Positions 19,445 to 28,424 of a stretch of 64,000 nucleotides of DNA are shown piece by piece. A program made the translations under genes and the position numbers. Each line of letters begins with the position of its first letter. Positions within the stretch are counted from its first letter, which is position 1. Source of the DNA: Arenicellales bacterium (GTDB taxonomy: Bacteria > Pseudomonadota > Gammaproteobacteria > Arenicellales > JAJDZL01); assembly GCA_958295885.1 (NCBI GenBank), contig OY282380.1, forward strand, positions 3,286,001 to 3,350,000, written 5' to 3'. The notes below the pieces were generated by a model that did no database searches, was not told the DNA's origin, and saw nothing but the letters and a program-made list of their open reading frames with translations.

Positions 19445-19566
19445 GGCGGGTTGAAGAAATGGTAAATCTGTTCGTCAGTTGGTTTCAAGTTAATTTACAA
19501 TCTACAAATTTTAGAACGTTGGATTGAAATTGGAGATACGCGGAAGTCCTGACTTGGAGATTTTCG

Positions 19567-19713
19567 TTGCGTCAACCTAATGCGAAGCTGGCGGTAGTTA
19601 TTGAAAATGAGCAAGGTATTGAGCATCAAGGAATCAGACTTCCATCGAATTCCATGGCAAAAGCGTGTGTGCGCCAGCTTGCTTCCATTGGTTTGTTTGA
19701 ATTGAATCCATAG
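19567..19713 (+). CDS. Short unassigned open frame between gyrA and pheA
   Basis: A 48-codon frame from a TTG: LRQPNAKLAVVIENEQGIEH and then GIRLPSNSMAKACVRQLASI before a TAG 14 bases ahead of pheA. The composition looks protein-like and the frame is open back to about 19530, but there is no ATG, no clear ribosome-binding site and no family I recognise. It may be the tail of a lost gene at the serC position; it does not resemble the SerC C-terminus. Confidence 0.3.
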   Translation: MRQPNAKLAVVIENEQGIEHQGIRLPSNSMAKACVRQLASIGLFELNP

Positions 19714-19727
19714 AAGCGTTACGGGTC

Positions 19728-20798
19728 ATGAAGTTGGAAGTCATAAGAGCGGAAATTGATGAGATTGATGCTGCAATTCAGAATCTAATTCATAAACGAG
19801 CAGATTTGGGCCGAAAAGTCGCAGAATTGAAGCGGCAGCAGAATAATTCACAGTATTTCGTACCCGAAAGAGAAGCTCAGATCTTGCGAAAAGTCGCGGA
19901 AAGGTGCGACGGTACATTATCTGAAAACAGTGTTGTTCAAATTTTTCGAGAGATAATTTCCGCCACGCGCAATCTTGAACAACCCATAAAAATCGCAATA
20001 TTGGGACCTGAAGGCACATTTACGCAGGCGGCGGCAATGCAGCATTTTGGCCATGCATTCACTGCTGTGTTTCGACCTACGATCGATGATGTGTTTAGCG
20101 CTGTTGAAGTGAACCAAGCGGAATATGGGGTAGTGCCAGTTGAAAATTCAACGGAAGGAGTCGTAAACAGCACCTTGGACTGTCTGATTGATTCTTCATT
20201 GAGCCTTTGTGGGGAAATTGAATTGAAGGTACATCATTCTCTGCTGAGTCTGGCGTCTCGCATGCCGAAAATTAAAAAGGTGCTCGCTCACCCTCAGGCG
20301 CTTGCTCAGTGTCGAAAATGGCTGTCGCGCAATCTGCCCGATGTCGAGCTGGTTCCAGCAAGCAGCAATGCCGAAGCAGTAGTCAAAGTTCTGGATTCTT
20401 CTCATCATGCTGCAATTGCAAGTGAAGCAACAGCGAAAATTTACAATCTGAGCACCTTGGCAACCAATATCGAAGATCAGAAAGGCAACACAACGAGATT
20501 TCTTGTCATCGGAAAAATATCAACAAAATCAACTGGTAATGACAAGACTAGTATTTTGCTTTCAAAGCAGAACCGACCTGGTTCCTTGGTGAATCTGCTT
20601 CAGCCGTTCGCCGAATTGAAAATCAACATGTCAAAAATAGAATCAAGGCCGAGTCGAAAAGCGATGTGGGACTACGTATTCTTTATTGACTTTCTAGGAC
20701 ATGCCGAAGACGAATCGATCGTTGCTCTGTTTGAAATTCTCAAAGAGGAAGCTCTGTTGTTCAAGCACTTGGGTTCCTATCCTCAGTCGGCAAAATAA
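19728..20798 (+). CDS. pheA: Bifunctional chorismate mutase / prephenate dehydratase
   Basis: Makes phenylpyruvate from chorismate in two steps. The N-terminal AroQ chorismate mutase domain (residues 1-85, LEVIRAEIDEIDAAIQNLIH, ERE near 50) is followed by the prephenate dehydratase domain (ILGPEGTFTQAA, VPVENSTEGVV, NTTRFLVIGK) and a C-terminal ACT domain (residues about 270-350, LLSKQNRPGSLVNLLQPFAE, KIESRPSR) that binds phenylalanine for feedback inhibition. 356 residues. ATG start. It overlaps hisC by one base (TAATG), so translation is coupled. Confidence 0.96.
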   Translation: MKLEVIRAEIDEIDAAIQNLIHKRADLGRKVAELKRQQNNSQYFVPEREAQILRKVAERCDGTLSENSVVQIFREIISATRNLEQPIKIAILGPEGTFTQAAAMQHFGHAFTAVFRPTIDDVFSAVEVNQAEYGVVPVENSTEGVVNSTLDCLIDSSLSLCGEIELKVHHSLLSLASRMPKIKKVLAHPQALAQCRKWLSRNLPDVELVPASSNAEAVVKVLDSSHHAAIASEATAKIYNLSTLATNIEDQKGNTTRFLVIGKISTKSTGNDKTSILLSKQNRPGSLVNLLQPFAELKINMSKIESRPSRKAMWDYVFFIDFLGHAEDESIVALFEILKEEALLFKHLGSYPQSAK

Positions 20799-21916
20799 TG
20801 TCAAAGAATTTTGACGCTTACGCCTTGGCAACCTCCAGCGTCAGAGGCCTCGCACCGTATGATCCCGGAAAACCAATCGAGGAATTGGAGCGCGAATTTA
20901 GAATATCAGATGCAATCAAGCTCGCGTCGAATGAAAATCCGCTGGGCCCGCCTCCAGCCGTTTCAGAATATCTGCGGTCTGCAGCAGCAGACCTTCATCG
21001 TTATCCCGATGGAAGCGGTTTCGAACTGAAAACAGCATTGGCTGAGCGTCACGAGGTAGGATTGGATCAAATTTGTCTTGGAAATGGGTCGAATGACGTA
21101 CTTGACATGGTAGCGCGCGTATTTGTCAGTGCAGGTGACGTGGGGATCATTTCCCAGCATGCTTTCATTGTGTACTACCTTTCGTTGGCCTATGTTCATG
21201 CGAATATACAAATCACTAAAGCGAACGAGTACGGACATGATGTTGGTGCGATGATCCAAGCTGTCGACGAGCGTACCCGCATCATCTATATCGCCAATCC
21301 AAATAATCCAACAGGTACTTGGTCGCGCGCGGAAGAACTTCGCAGACTGCTCGACGAAGTGCCTTCTTCTGTAATAGTCGTGATTGATGAAGCTTATGCA
21401 GAATACGTGGCTGAACCGAAATATCCAAATTGCATTGCGTGGCTGTCGAAATATCCAAATTTGGTAGTTACCCGAACTTTCTCCAAAATATTTGCCTTGG
21501 CGGGATTACGCATCGGTTATTCAGTTTCCAGCCCGGAAATATCAAATCTTATGAATCGAGTGCGACAGCCGTTCAATTGCAATACTCTGGCAATGTCTTG
21601 TGCATTGATCGCGCTTAGAGATCAAAATCATTGTGAAAAAAGTGTACAGCTGAATCGCGAGCAGTTGAGAATACTCAGTCAGGGATTTGCTGAAATGGGA
21701 TATGAAACGATCGGTTCGGTTGCAAATTTCTTATGCATTGATATGAAAGTTTCGGCAATGACTGCTTATCAGAAACTGCTTGAAAGAGGGGTAATCCTTC
21801 GGCCCATTGGAGGCTATGGCATGCCGAACCACCTTCGAGTATCGGTTGGAACAGCATCAGAAAATTCGCGGTTGCTTGACACTTTCAACTCTCTCAAAAA
21901 TCAGGGTTTGATCTGA
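20798..21916 (+). CDS. hisC: Histidinol-phosphate / aromatic aminotransferase
   Basis: PLP enzyme of fold type I, 372 residues. Conserved stretches are KLASNENPLGPP, YPDGSGFELKTALAER, IANPNNPTGTWSRAEEL, VIDEAYAEYV (cofactor Asp) and TFSKIFALAGLRIGY with the Schiff-base Lys. In Gammaproteobacteria with the order pheA-hisC-tyrA-aroA this HisC2 acts as the phenylalanine/tyrosine aminotransferase and may also serve histidine synthesis. ATG overlaps the pheA stop. Confidence 0.93.
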   Translation: MSKNFDAYALATSSVRGLAPYDPGKPIEELEREFRISDAIKLASNENPLGPPPAVSEYLRSAAADLHRYPDGSGFELKTALAERHEVGLDQICLGNGSNDVLDMVARVFVSAGDVGIISQHAFIVYYLSLAYVHANIQITKANEYGHDVGAMIQAVDERTRIIYIANPNNPTGTWSRAEELRRLLDEVPSSVIVVIDEAYAEYVAEPKYPNCIAWLSKYPNLVVTRTFSKIFALAGLRIGYSVSSPEISNLMNRVRQPFNCNTLAMSCALIALRDQNHCEKSVQLNREQLRILSQGFAEMGYETIGSVANFLCIDMKVSAMTAYQKLLERGVILRPIGGYGMPNHLRVSVGTASENSRLLDTFNSLKNQGLI

Positions 21917-21924
21917 ACTTTCCC

Positions 21925-22800
21925 ATGACCGGTCGGTTGAAATTACTTGTTATTGGAGTCGGACTGATCGGCGGTTCGCTGGCTCTAGCTCTGCGCAGAG
22001 CAGATAACGTATCAGAGGTAGTGGGGGCGGGCCGCACTTTGGCAAGTCTGGAAAAAGCGATTCAGCTCGGTGTAATAGACCGGTATACGACGGATTTGAC
22101 AGCAGAAGTATCGAATGCCGATGTTGTCGTTGTGGCTACGCCTGTCATGACGGTAGACTCGGTTTTCAAATTAATTTCAAAAGCTGATTGTTCTTCTAGC
22201 GTCATTACGGATGTCGGCAGTGTGAAAGGTAGCATTGTCGATTCGGCAAAGCGGCATCTGGCTGCCGATTTCTGTCAGTTTGTACCGGGGCATCCAATTG
22301 CAGGTCGGGAACACTCGGGTGTAACAGCGGCCACCGCCGACTTATTTGACGGAAAGCGCACGATACTCACTCCTACTCCCCAAACGAATTCACAAGCCGT
22401 TGAAGTCATAAGAAAAATGTGGGAAGATGCAGGCTCGGTCGTCAGTCAGCTCGAGGTAGATGAGCATGACGATTTAGTATCCGCAAGCAGCCATCTGCCG
22501 CACATGGTCGCGTTTGGTCTGGTTCACTATATTGCCAATCACAAGAGAAGTCAGGCTTGTTTCGATCTGGCTGCGTCGGGATTTTATGATTTTACGCGCA
22601 TCGCTTCCAGTGATCCTTCCATGTGGAGAGACATATGCCTGGCTAATTCCACTGCCATTGCCAGAGAACTTGACGGATACATTGAAGAATTGGTTTCCAT
22701 TTGTAAAACTATTTCCAACCACGATAGAAAAGCGCTCGAACAGCTGATAAAGGTTGCCAAATCAGCTCGCGATGAAAATCTTGCTCAATGGTTAGGATAG
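21925..22800 (+). CDS. tyrA: Prephenate dehydrogenase
   Basis: NAD-linked oxidative decarboxylation of prephenate (or arogenate) to the tyrosine precursor. It has 291 residues. The dinucleotide-binding start is VIGVGLIGGSLALALRR. Catalytic-site stretches are VTDVGSVKG-type ITDVGSVKGSIVD, FVPGHPIAGREHSGV with the catalytic His, and SHLPHMVAFGL. No chorismate mutase domain is attached, unlike enteric TyrA. In Pseudomonas it is often fused to aroA; here the two are separate, 25 bases apart. Confidence 0.94.
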   Translation: MTGRLKLLVIGVGLIGGSLALALRRADNVSEVVGAGRTLASLEKAIQLGVIDRYTTDLTAEVSNADVVVVATPVMTVDSVFKLISKADCSSSVITDVGSVKGSIVDSAKRHLAADFCQFVPGHPIAGREHSGVTAATADLFDGKRTILTPTPQTNSQAVEVIRKMWEDAGSVVSQLEVDEHDDLVSASSHLPHMVAFGLVHYIANHKRSQACFDLAASGFYDFTRIASSDPSMWRDICLANSTAIARELDGYIEELVSICKTISNHDRKALEQLIKVAKSARDENLAQWLG

Positions 22801-22825
22801 ATCATTTCTCATTAATATCATCCCT

Positions 22826-24139
22826 TTGAAAAATTTTAGAATTTATCCCTCCAACAGTGGATTGACTGGTCCGCATGAAGTTCCGGGAGACAAATCGATT
22901 TCCCACCGCTGCGTCATTTTCGGTTCCATCGCGAATGGTGAATCAAATTTTAAGAATTTGTTATTGGGTGAAGACGTGCACGCGACGATGAACGCATTCC
23001 GGGCGTGTGGTATTCAAATTGACCAAACTGATAACAATGTCAAGATTCATGGTAAGGGACTTTTTGGCTTGAAACCTCCAGAAAGACCGATTCATTGCGG
23101 GAATTCTGGCACTTCAATGCGATTGTTGTCCGGATTGTTTGCAGGCCAGTCTTTCGAAACCGTTCTGCATGGTGATGACTCTTTATCCGCTCGTCCGATG
23201 CTGCGCGTGGTAAAGCCATTGCGTTTGATGGGTGCATCGATCGAACTCTCTGAATCAAATACCGCTCCCATCGTAATTCATCCGACGCGTCATCTGTGTC
23301 CAATTACGTGGAAGCTTCCCGTAGCAAGTGCGCAAGTCAAATCTGCAGTTCTGCTGGCAGGAATGTTTGCTTACGGTCAAACCAGTGTCATTGAATCGCA
23401 GTTGACCCGGAACCACACAGGAACTCTGCTCCAATCCTTCGGTTGCGATGTGCGGCGGCGAAACGGTAAGATTTCGATTTCTGGGAGAACCGAACTGACT
23501 GGACAAGACATTCTGGTCCCTGCTGATTTTTCGTCTGCTGCATTTTTTATTGTTGCCGCACTTCTTAATCCCGGGTCTGACCTTACGTTAGAGTCGGTGG
23601 GAATAAATCCGACGCGCTCGGGTCTGCTGACAGTGCTGGAAGCGATGGGCGGCTCGTTTGAATATTTGAATAAGCGTGAATTGGGGCGGGAACTTGTATG
23701 TGATCTGAGGGTTCGCAGCTGTGAAGGTCTCTCTGGCACGGCAGTCGACCCATCAATCATCCCGACCATGATCGACGAGATTCCCATACTTGCAATAGCC
23801 GCCGCCGCTGCCAAAGGACAAACCGTGCTGACGGGATGCGCTGATCTGAGAAATAAAGAAAGTGACAGAATTCAGTCAACCTGCAGAGGGCTGGAAGCGC
23901 TGAACATTTCAGTGCAGGAGAATGCCGATGGCATGATTATCGACGGTGGACAATTTTCCGGTGGTACCGTTGACAGCTATGGGGATCATCGAATCGCCAT
24001 GTCCTTTGCCATTGCGGGCAGCATAGCGTCTTCACCCGTTGTTGTGAACAATGTCGACTGTGTAAGTACATCCTTTCCTGGATTTGCGCGTTGTGCAGCT
24101 GACATTGGGCTGAAGTTGGAAGTGACTGCCAGTGCCTGA
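22826..24139 (+). CDS. aroA: 3-phosphoshikimate 1-carboxyvinyltransferase (EPSP synthase)
   Basis: Sixth step of the shikimate pathway. It has 437 residues. Signatures are PGDKSISHRCVIFGSIANGE with the catalytic Lys, HCGNSGTSMRLLSGLFAGQ, and RNKESDRIQSTCRGLEAL. A DHRIAMSFAIAG motif stands near the C-terminus. The sequence resembles class II-type enzymes in having SGTSMR and NKESDR rather than the class I SGTAMR and VKESDR. The start is TTG at 22826. It overlaps cmk by eight bases. Confidence 0.95.
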   Translation: MKNFRIYPSNSGLTGPHEVPGDKSISHRCVIFGSIANGESNFKNLLLGEDVHATMNAFRACGIQIDQTDNNVKIHGKGLFGLKPPERPIHCGNSGTSMRLLSGLFAGQSFETVLHGDDSLSARPMLRVVKPLRLMGASIELSESNTAPIVIHPTRHLCPITWKLPVASAQVKSAVLLAGMFAYGQTSVIESQLTRNHTGTLLQSFGCDVRRRNGKISISGRTELTGQDILVPADFSSAAFFIVAALLNPGSDLTLESVGINPTRSGLLTVLEAMGGSFEYLNKRELGRELVCDLRVRSCEGLSGTAVDPSIIPTMIDEIPILAIAAAAAKGQTVLTGCADLRNKESDRIQSTCRGLEALNISVQENADGMIIDGGQFSGGTVDSYGDHRIAMSFAIAGSIASSPVVVNNVDCVSTSFPGFARCAADIGLKLEVTASA

Positions 24140-24854
24140 AACGCCTTCTCCCATCGTTACAATTGATGGTCCGGCTGGGTCGGGCAAAAGTACAGTTGGA
24201 CAGAGATTGTCGCTGAAGTTAGGCTGGAAATTTCTGGATAGTGGGGCACTGTATCGGTGTTTTGCCTACATTGCGAGTTTAAGGAATATTGCAGTATCTG
24301 ATGCGAAGTCGATTATTGATCATCTGCAGGAAATCGATTTTCGATCAATACCTTCAGAAGATGGCAGCGAAGCGAAAATTCTATTAAACGGAGAGGACGT
24401 TAGCAGTAAAATTCGTGCTCCACTTTGTGCGAATTTAGCGTCAAAATTAGCCACCAGTCCTGAAATTCGGAAACATTTGCTCAAAGTTCAAAGGAACTAT
24501 TGCTCTTCGGAGGGGTTGGTTGCCGATGGACGTGATATGGGATCCGTCGTTTTTCCAGACGCGGTTTTGAAGATTTACCTTACTGCAAATTTGCGAGTTC
24601 GAGCGAAAAGAAAATATAATCAGTTGCATGAACAAGGAATAAATGCTAAATTTCAAAAGATATACAATGATATAAAAAAAAGGGATGATCGAGATTCGAA
24701 CCGCAGCTACGCACCATTGACCATACCTGATGGTGCATTTGTACTGGATGCTTCGTACCTTTCTTTTGATGAAGTAACGGGTCGCCTTGTTGAAGAAGTT
24801 GAGAAGGTAATGAAAAATAAGTATTGGGGGGCACAATATGGAGATTCACATTAA
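24132..24854 (+). CDS. cmk: Cytidylate kinase
   Basis: Phosphorylates CMP and dCMP. It has 240 residues. P-loop GPAGSGKSTVGQRLS (residues 11-25), LDSGALYRCFAY for nucleotide binding, VADGRDMGSVVFPDA, and the RDDRDSNRSYAPLTIPDGA lid. The start is GTG at 24132 inside the end of aroA. Followed by rpsA, the universal gammaproteobacterial order. Confidence 0.95.
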   Translation: MPETPSPIVTIDGPAGSGKSTVGQRLSLKLGWKFLDSGALYRCFAYIASLRNIAVSDAKSIIDHLQEIDFRSIPSEDGSEAKILLNGEDVSSKIRAPLCANLASKLATSPEIRKHLLKVQRNYCSSEGLVADGRDMGSVVFPDAVLKIYLTANLRVRAKRKYNQLHEQGINAKFQKIYNDIKKRDDRDSNRSYAPLTIPDGAFVLDASYLSFDEVTGRLVEEVEKVMKNKYWGAQYGDSH

Positions 24855-24882
24855 TCATTAATTCGGAGAAACAGTTAAACAC

Positions 24883-26550
24883 ATGACAGAATCATTTACT
24901 GAACTATTTGAGGAAAGCATCAAGGATACGGAGATGCGATCCGGAGAAGTCGTACTAGGCAAAGTTATTCACGTAGACAGCGAAACAGTCATCGTCAGCG
25001 CAGGGTTAAAGTCGGAAGCAGAGATTCCGCTTTGGCAGTTCAAAGACATGCGCGGAACGTACAACGTGAATGTCGGGGACGAAGTTGAAGTCGAAATCGA
25101 AACCGTAGAAGATGGTTACGGTCGTACGCGCTTGTCTAGAGAAAAGGCTTGCCGAGCTCGAGCATGGGAGCAGATTGAAGCTGCATACAATGACCAAACC
25201 GTAATCGAAGGAGTTCTCACGAGTCGAGTTAAAGGTGGGTTTTCGGTAATGATTGAGAACGTCAGAGGCTTTTTGCCAGGTTCGTTATATGGATATCGAT
25301 TTTCAAAAGATGATGATTTTCAGCTCGAAACCGAACCGTTGGAGTTTAAGGTCATCAAACTTGACCGGGCAAGAAATAATGTAGTCGTTTCTCGAAAGGC
25401 TGTATTGCAGAAAGAATTGGAAGCCGAACGGAAAGCCCTGCTCGCTACCATTGAGACAGGTCAGGTCCTTGAAGGCACGGTGAAGAATCTTACAGATTAC
25501 GGTGCGTTCATCAACTTAGGCGGAATCGATGGATTGTTGCATATCACTGATATCGCTTGGCGAAGAGTGAAGCATCCATCGGACGTATTGACAGTAGGTG
25601 AGAGAATTTCAGTCAAAATTCTAAAGTGGGACCGAGAAAGGTCTCGGATTTCACTTGGACTGAAGCAGCTGACCGAAGACCCTTGGACGAACATCGACAG
25701 GCGTTATAAGATTGGCGACCGATTGTTCGGCACCGTGAGAAGCATTACAGATTACGGTGCTTTCGTCGAAATCGAGGAAGGAATCAAGGGGCTGGTTCAT
25801 ATCTCAGAGATGGACTGGACTTCTAGAAATATCTATCCCTCGCAAGTTGTGTCAATTGGCGAAGAAATCGAAATTATGGTTCTTTCAATTGATTCAGAAC
25901 GTCATCGAATTTCGCTTGGCATGAAACAATGTGTCCCCAATCCATGGGTTGAATTTGCAGTCAATCACAGGAAAGGTGAAAGAATCGTCGGCCAGATCAA
26001 GTCACTGACTGATTTTGGAATATTTGTCTCTCTTGAAAACGGAATTGACGGTCTGGTGCACATCAATGACATTACTTGGAGTGATGACGGTGAAGAGAGA
26101 ATTCGGGACTACAAAACGGGTGAACAGCTTGAAGTTATGATTTTGGCGATTGATCCAGAACGGGAAAGAATTTCATTGAGCATCAAACAGATCGAAAAGG
26201 ATCCGTTTATGGCGTATGCGGATGCCCACGAAAGAGGCGATGTAGTCAATGCAAGAATATCAGGAATAAATGATCGGGGAATCAGCGTCGAACTTGCGCG
26301 GAACGTTTATGGGTCAATTCGAAATGTGGACGTTGCTAGAAATCGTTACAAAGTTGCAAAATCCAATATGGAAGTTGGTGAAGAAGTAAAATCTAAAATT
26401 ACCAAAATTGATCGAAAAAACAGAAGGATTTCCTTGTCTATCAAGGCACTTGAAAATGAAGAATTCCAAAAATTTGCTACGAGTTCAAATACACCAGCTC
26501 GTACGCTAGGTGAGAAACTGAAAGAAAAATTCTTTTTTTCATCAAACTAG
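24883..26550 (+). CDS. rpsA: 30S ribosomal protein S1
   Basis: RNA-binding ribosomal protein needed for translation initiation of most mRNAs. It has 555 residues with six S1 (OB-fold) repeats; repeats 3-5 are the most regular (LTDYGAFINLGGIDGLLHIT, ITDYGAFVEIEEGIKGLVHI, LTDFGIFVSLENGIDGLVHI). Length and repeat number match enteric S1. ATG start after a GGAGA sequence. Followed by ihfB. Confidence 0.97.
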   Translation: MTESFTELFEESIKDTEMRSGEVVLGKVIHVDSETVIVSAGLKSEAEIPLWQFKDMRGTYNVNVGDEVEVEIETVEDGYGRTRLSREKACRARAWEQIEAAYNDQTVIEGVLTSRVKGGFSVMIENVRGFLPGSLYGYRFSKDDDFQLETEPLEFKVIKLDRARNNVVVSRKAVLQKELEAERKALLATIETGQVLEGTVKNLTDYGAFINLGGIDGLLHITDIAWRRVKHPSDVLTVGERISVKILKWDRERSRISLGLKQLTEDPWTNIDRRYKIGDRLFGTVRSITDYGAFVEIEEGIKGLVHISEMDWTSRNIYPSQVVSIGEEIEIMVLSIDSERHRISLGMKQCVPNPWVEFAVNHRKGERIVGQIKSLTDFGIFVSLENGIDGLVHINDITWSDDGEERIRDYKTGEQLEVMILAIDPERERISLSIKQIEKDPFMAYADAHERGDVVNARISGINDRGISVELARNVYGSIRNVDVARNRYKVAKSNMEVGEEVKSKITKIDRKNRRISLSIKALENEEFQKFATSSNTPARTLGEKLKEKFFFSSN

Positions 26551-26584
26551 CTGTTTCCACGGAGGGGAAGAATAGAACAGACAT

Positions 26585-26863
26585 ATGACAAAACAAGAAC
26601 TGATTCAGAAGCTAGCAGAAAGTAGTGAGGATTTGACTAAAGAAGATGTTCGATTAGCATTGGACACGGTGTTGGACACAATAATAAATGGGCTTGCGGA
26701 TGGTAAGCGAGTTGAAGTTCGAGGATTTGGATGTTTTCAGCTGCGCTATCGAAAACCGAGACTTGGCCGAAATCCTCGAACAGGTGCTGTTGTCCCTGTA
26801 GAAGGAAAGTTTTTTCCGCACTTTAAAGCTGGTCAAGCCTTGCGTGAGCGCGTCGATCACTAA
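26585..26863 (+). CDS. ihfB: Integration host factor subunit beta
   Basis: DNA-bending protein subunit, 92 residues. Starts MTKQELIQKLAE and has the IHF/HU beta-arm sequence RKPRLGRNPRTGAVVPVEGK with the intercalating Pro. Neighbour of rpsA as in most Gammaproteobacteria, which distinguishes it from HU and IhfA. Confidence 0.96.
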   Translation: MTKQELIQKLAESSEDLTKEDVRLALDTVLDTIINGLADGKRVEVRGFGCFQLRYRKPRLGRNPRTGAVVPVEGKFFPHFKAGQALRERVDH

Positions 26864-26904
26864 CTTAATTCGTTCAGTCAGTTCCTGTTCTGATTTATTC
26901 GAGC

Positions 26905-27171
26905 ATGGCTGGTAAAATTTTCTCTAGTTGGCAATCTGTAAAGCGAATATTACTCATTGTCGGCGTTGTGATTGCGATTCTTTTCGCAATCACGTTCACT
27001 CTGAAAAACGGGCAGATTGTCAAACTGGAATATTATTTCGGCTGGTCATGGGAAAGCTCACTTGCAATGCTGGTTTTCCTGGTTTTTCTTATCGGAGGTC
27101 TGATCGGTTATCTAGGTGGATTGCTTACGCCACTGTTTAGAAGAAGAGATTCCGATTCGACATTTCGGTAA
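26905..27171 (+). CDS. lapA: Lipopolysaccharide assembly protein A
   Basis: Small inner-membrane protein (DUF1049), 88 residues with two transmembrane helices (residues about 13-31 and 50-72) and the central NGQIVKLEYYFG segment. Works with LapB in controlling LpxC turnover and LPS assembly. Located between ihfB and lapB. Confidence 0.9.
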   Translation: MAGKIFSSWQSVKRILLIVGVVIAILFAITFTLKNGQIVKLEYYFGWSWESSLAMLVFLVFLIGGLIGYLGGLLTPLFRRRDSDSTFR

Positions 27172-27215
27172 GACAAGTTCGTTGCTAACCCCCTGACACC
27201 TCAAATTCTCTGATA

Positions 27216-28406
27216 ATGGACCCAATCTGGCTTCTTTTGCTGTTGCCTATCGCCGCTGCTTCAGGATGGCTGGCGCGAGGAACTTCCTCAATTTCTTCGC
27301 GAAAACGATCAAAGATTCCGGCCGTTTACTTGGAAGGAATCAATTATTTGGCGAATAAACAGCATGACAAGGCGATTGAAATATTTTTGAAAGAGCTGGA
27401 GGTTGACAGCGACACGATTGAAATCCATCTCACTCTGGGAAACCTATATCGCAGACGTGGTGAGATTGAACGGGCTTCATTGATCCACAAGAATCTGATG
27501 GAGCGAACTGACCTTACTGGTGAACAGAAAGTTCAAGCCATATTTGAGCTGGGTTACGATTTTTATACGGCCGGAATTCTCGATCGCGCCGAGAAAATTT
27601 TTACGCAACTGACAGGGGATGGAAAATTCGAGGAACAGGCTTATGAAGTGCTGCGGGACATCTACGAGCAGGAAAAAGAATGGGACAGCTGCATCAGGAT
27701 TACCAATATTCTGAACCAGATTTCATCGACAGACTATTCTTCGTTACTGGCCCAATACTATTGTGAAAAAGCAGAAGAAGCAATTCGTGAAGGGCGTTAT
27801 GACCAAGCTGAGGAAAACACTCTCCAATCCATGAGAGCCGACAGCAACTGTGTTCGGGCCATTATTCAGTTTGGACGAGTGAAAGCGATTCGGGGAGATC
27901 ATAAAGCAGCGATTTCAATTTGGCGAACGATCGAAAAAAAGAATCCAAAATTCATATCAGAAACGCTTGATCTGGTCGTCGAAAGCTATAAAGCAATTCA
28001 TAAACCCGAAGAACTTACAGAATTTCTGCGAAGAACGGCAGAGTCCACCTTGGACCCGCATTTGGCAATTGCTTATGTGGACGCATTGGAAGGGCAGAAG
28101 AAGAATGAATTCGCTGAAGATTTTCTAACGGATTGGATCAGACAGAATTCGTCATTGTCCTGTTTGCTTCGTCTCATTCTGCTCAAGTTGAATTCGAAAG
28201 ATGCAGAAAGACCGACGAGTGATTTTCAGCTGATTGAAAAAATCATAAAGCGACAGTTCGAATCTGTGCGCAGCTATAAATGCCAGCGCTGTGGTTATTC
28301 TGTTAAAACTTTACACTGGCAATGTCCAGGCTGTAGAGATTGGAACACCTTGATTCCGGCTCGAATGCTGCCATCAGCGCGAAGAACATCAGGCATTGAC
28401 ACTTAA
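27216..28406 (+). CDS. lapB: Lipopolysaccharide assembly protein B
   Basis: Inner-membrane anchored TPR protein that guides FtsH to LpxC and couples LPS synthesis to export. It has 396 residues: an N-terminal membrane helix (IWLLLLLPIAAASGWLA), a series of TPR repeats (residues about 35-330), and a C-terminal rubredoxin-like metal site with CQRCG and CPGC. Directly after lapA. In enterics pyrF follows, here an unrelated phosphorylase gene. Confidence 0.94.
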   Translation: MDPIWLLLLLPIAAASGWLARGTSSISSRKRSKIPAVYLEGINYLANKQHDKAIEIFLKELEVDSDTIEIHLTLGNLYRRRGEIERASLIHKNLMERTDLTGEQKVQAIFELGYDFYTAGILDRAEKIFTQLTGDGKFEEQAYEVLRDIYEQEKEWDSCIRITNILNQISSTDYSSLLAQYYCEKAEEAIREGRYDQAEENTLQSMRADSNCVRAIIQFGRVKAIRGDHKAAISIWRTIEKKNPKFISETLDLVVESYKAIHKPEELTEFLRRTAESTLDPHLAIAYVDALEGQKKNEFAEDFLTDWIRQNSSLSCLLRLILLKLNSKDAERPTSDFQLIEKIIKRQFESVRSYKCQRCGYSVKTLHWQCPGCRDWNTLIPARMLPSARRTSGIDT

Positions 28407-28424
28407 CTTACAACTCTGAGCTCA

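Noticed and set aside
23377..23814. 145-codon minus-strand frame inside aroA
   Set aside because: Antisense shadow within an intact, well-identified gene.
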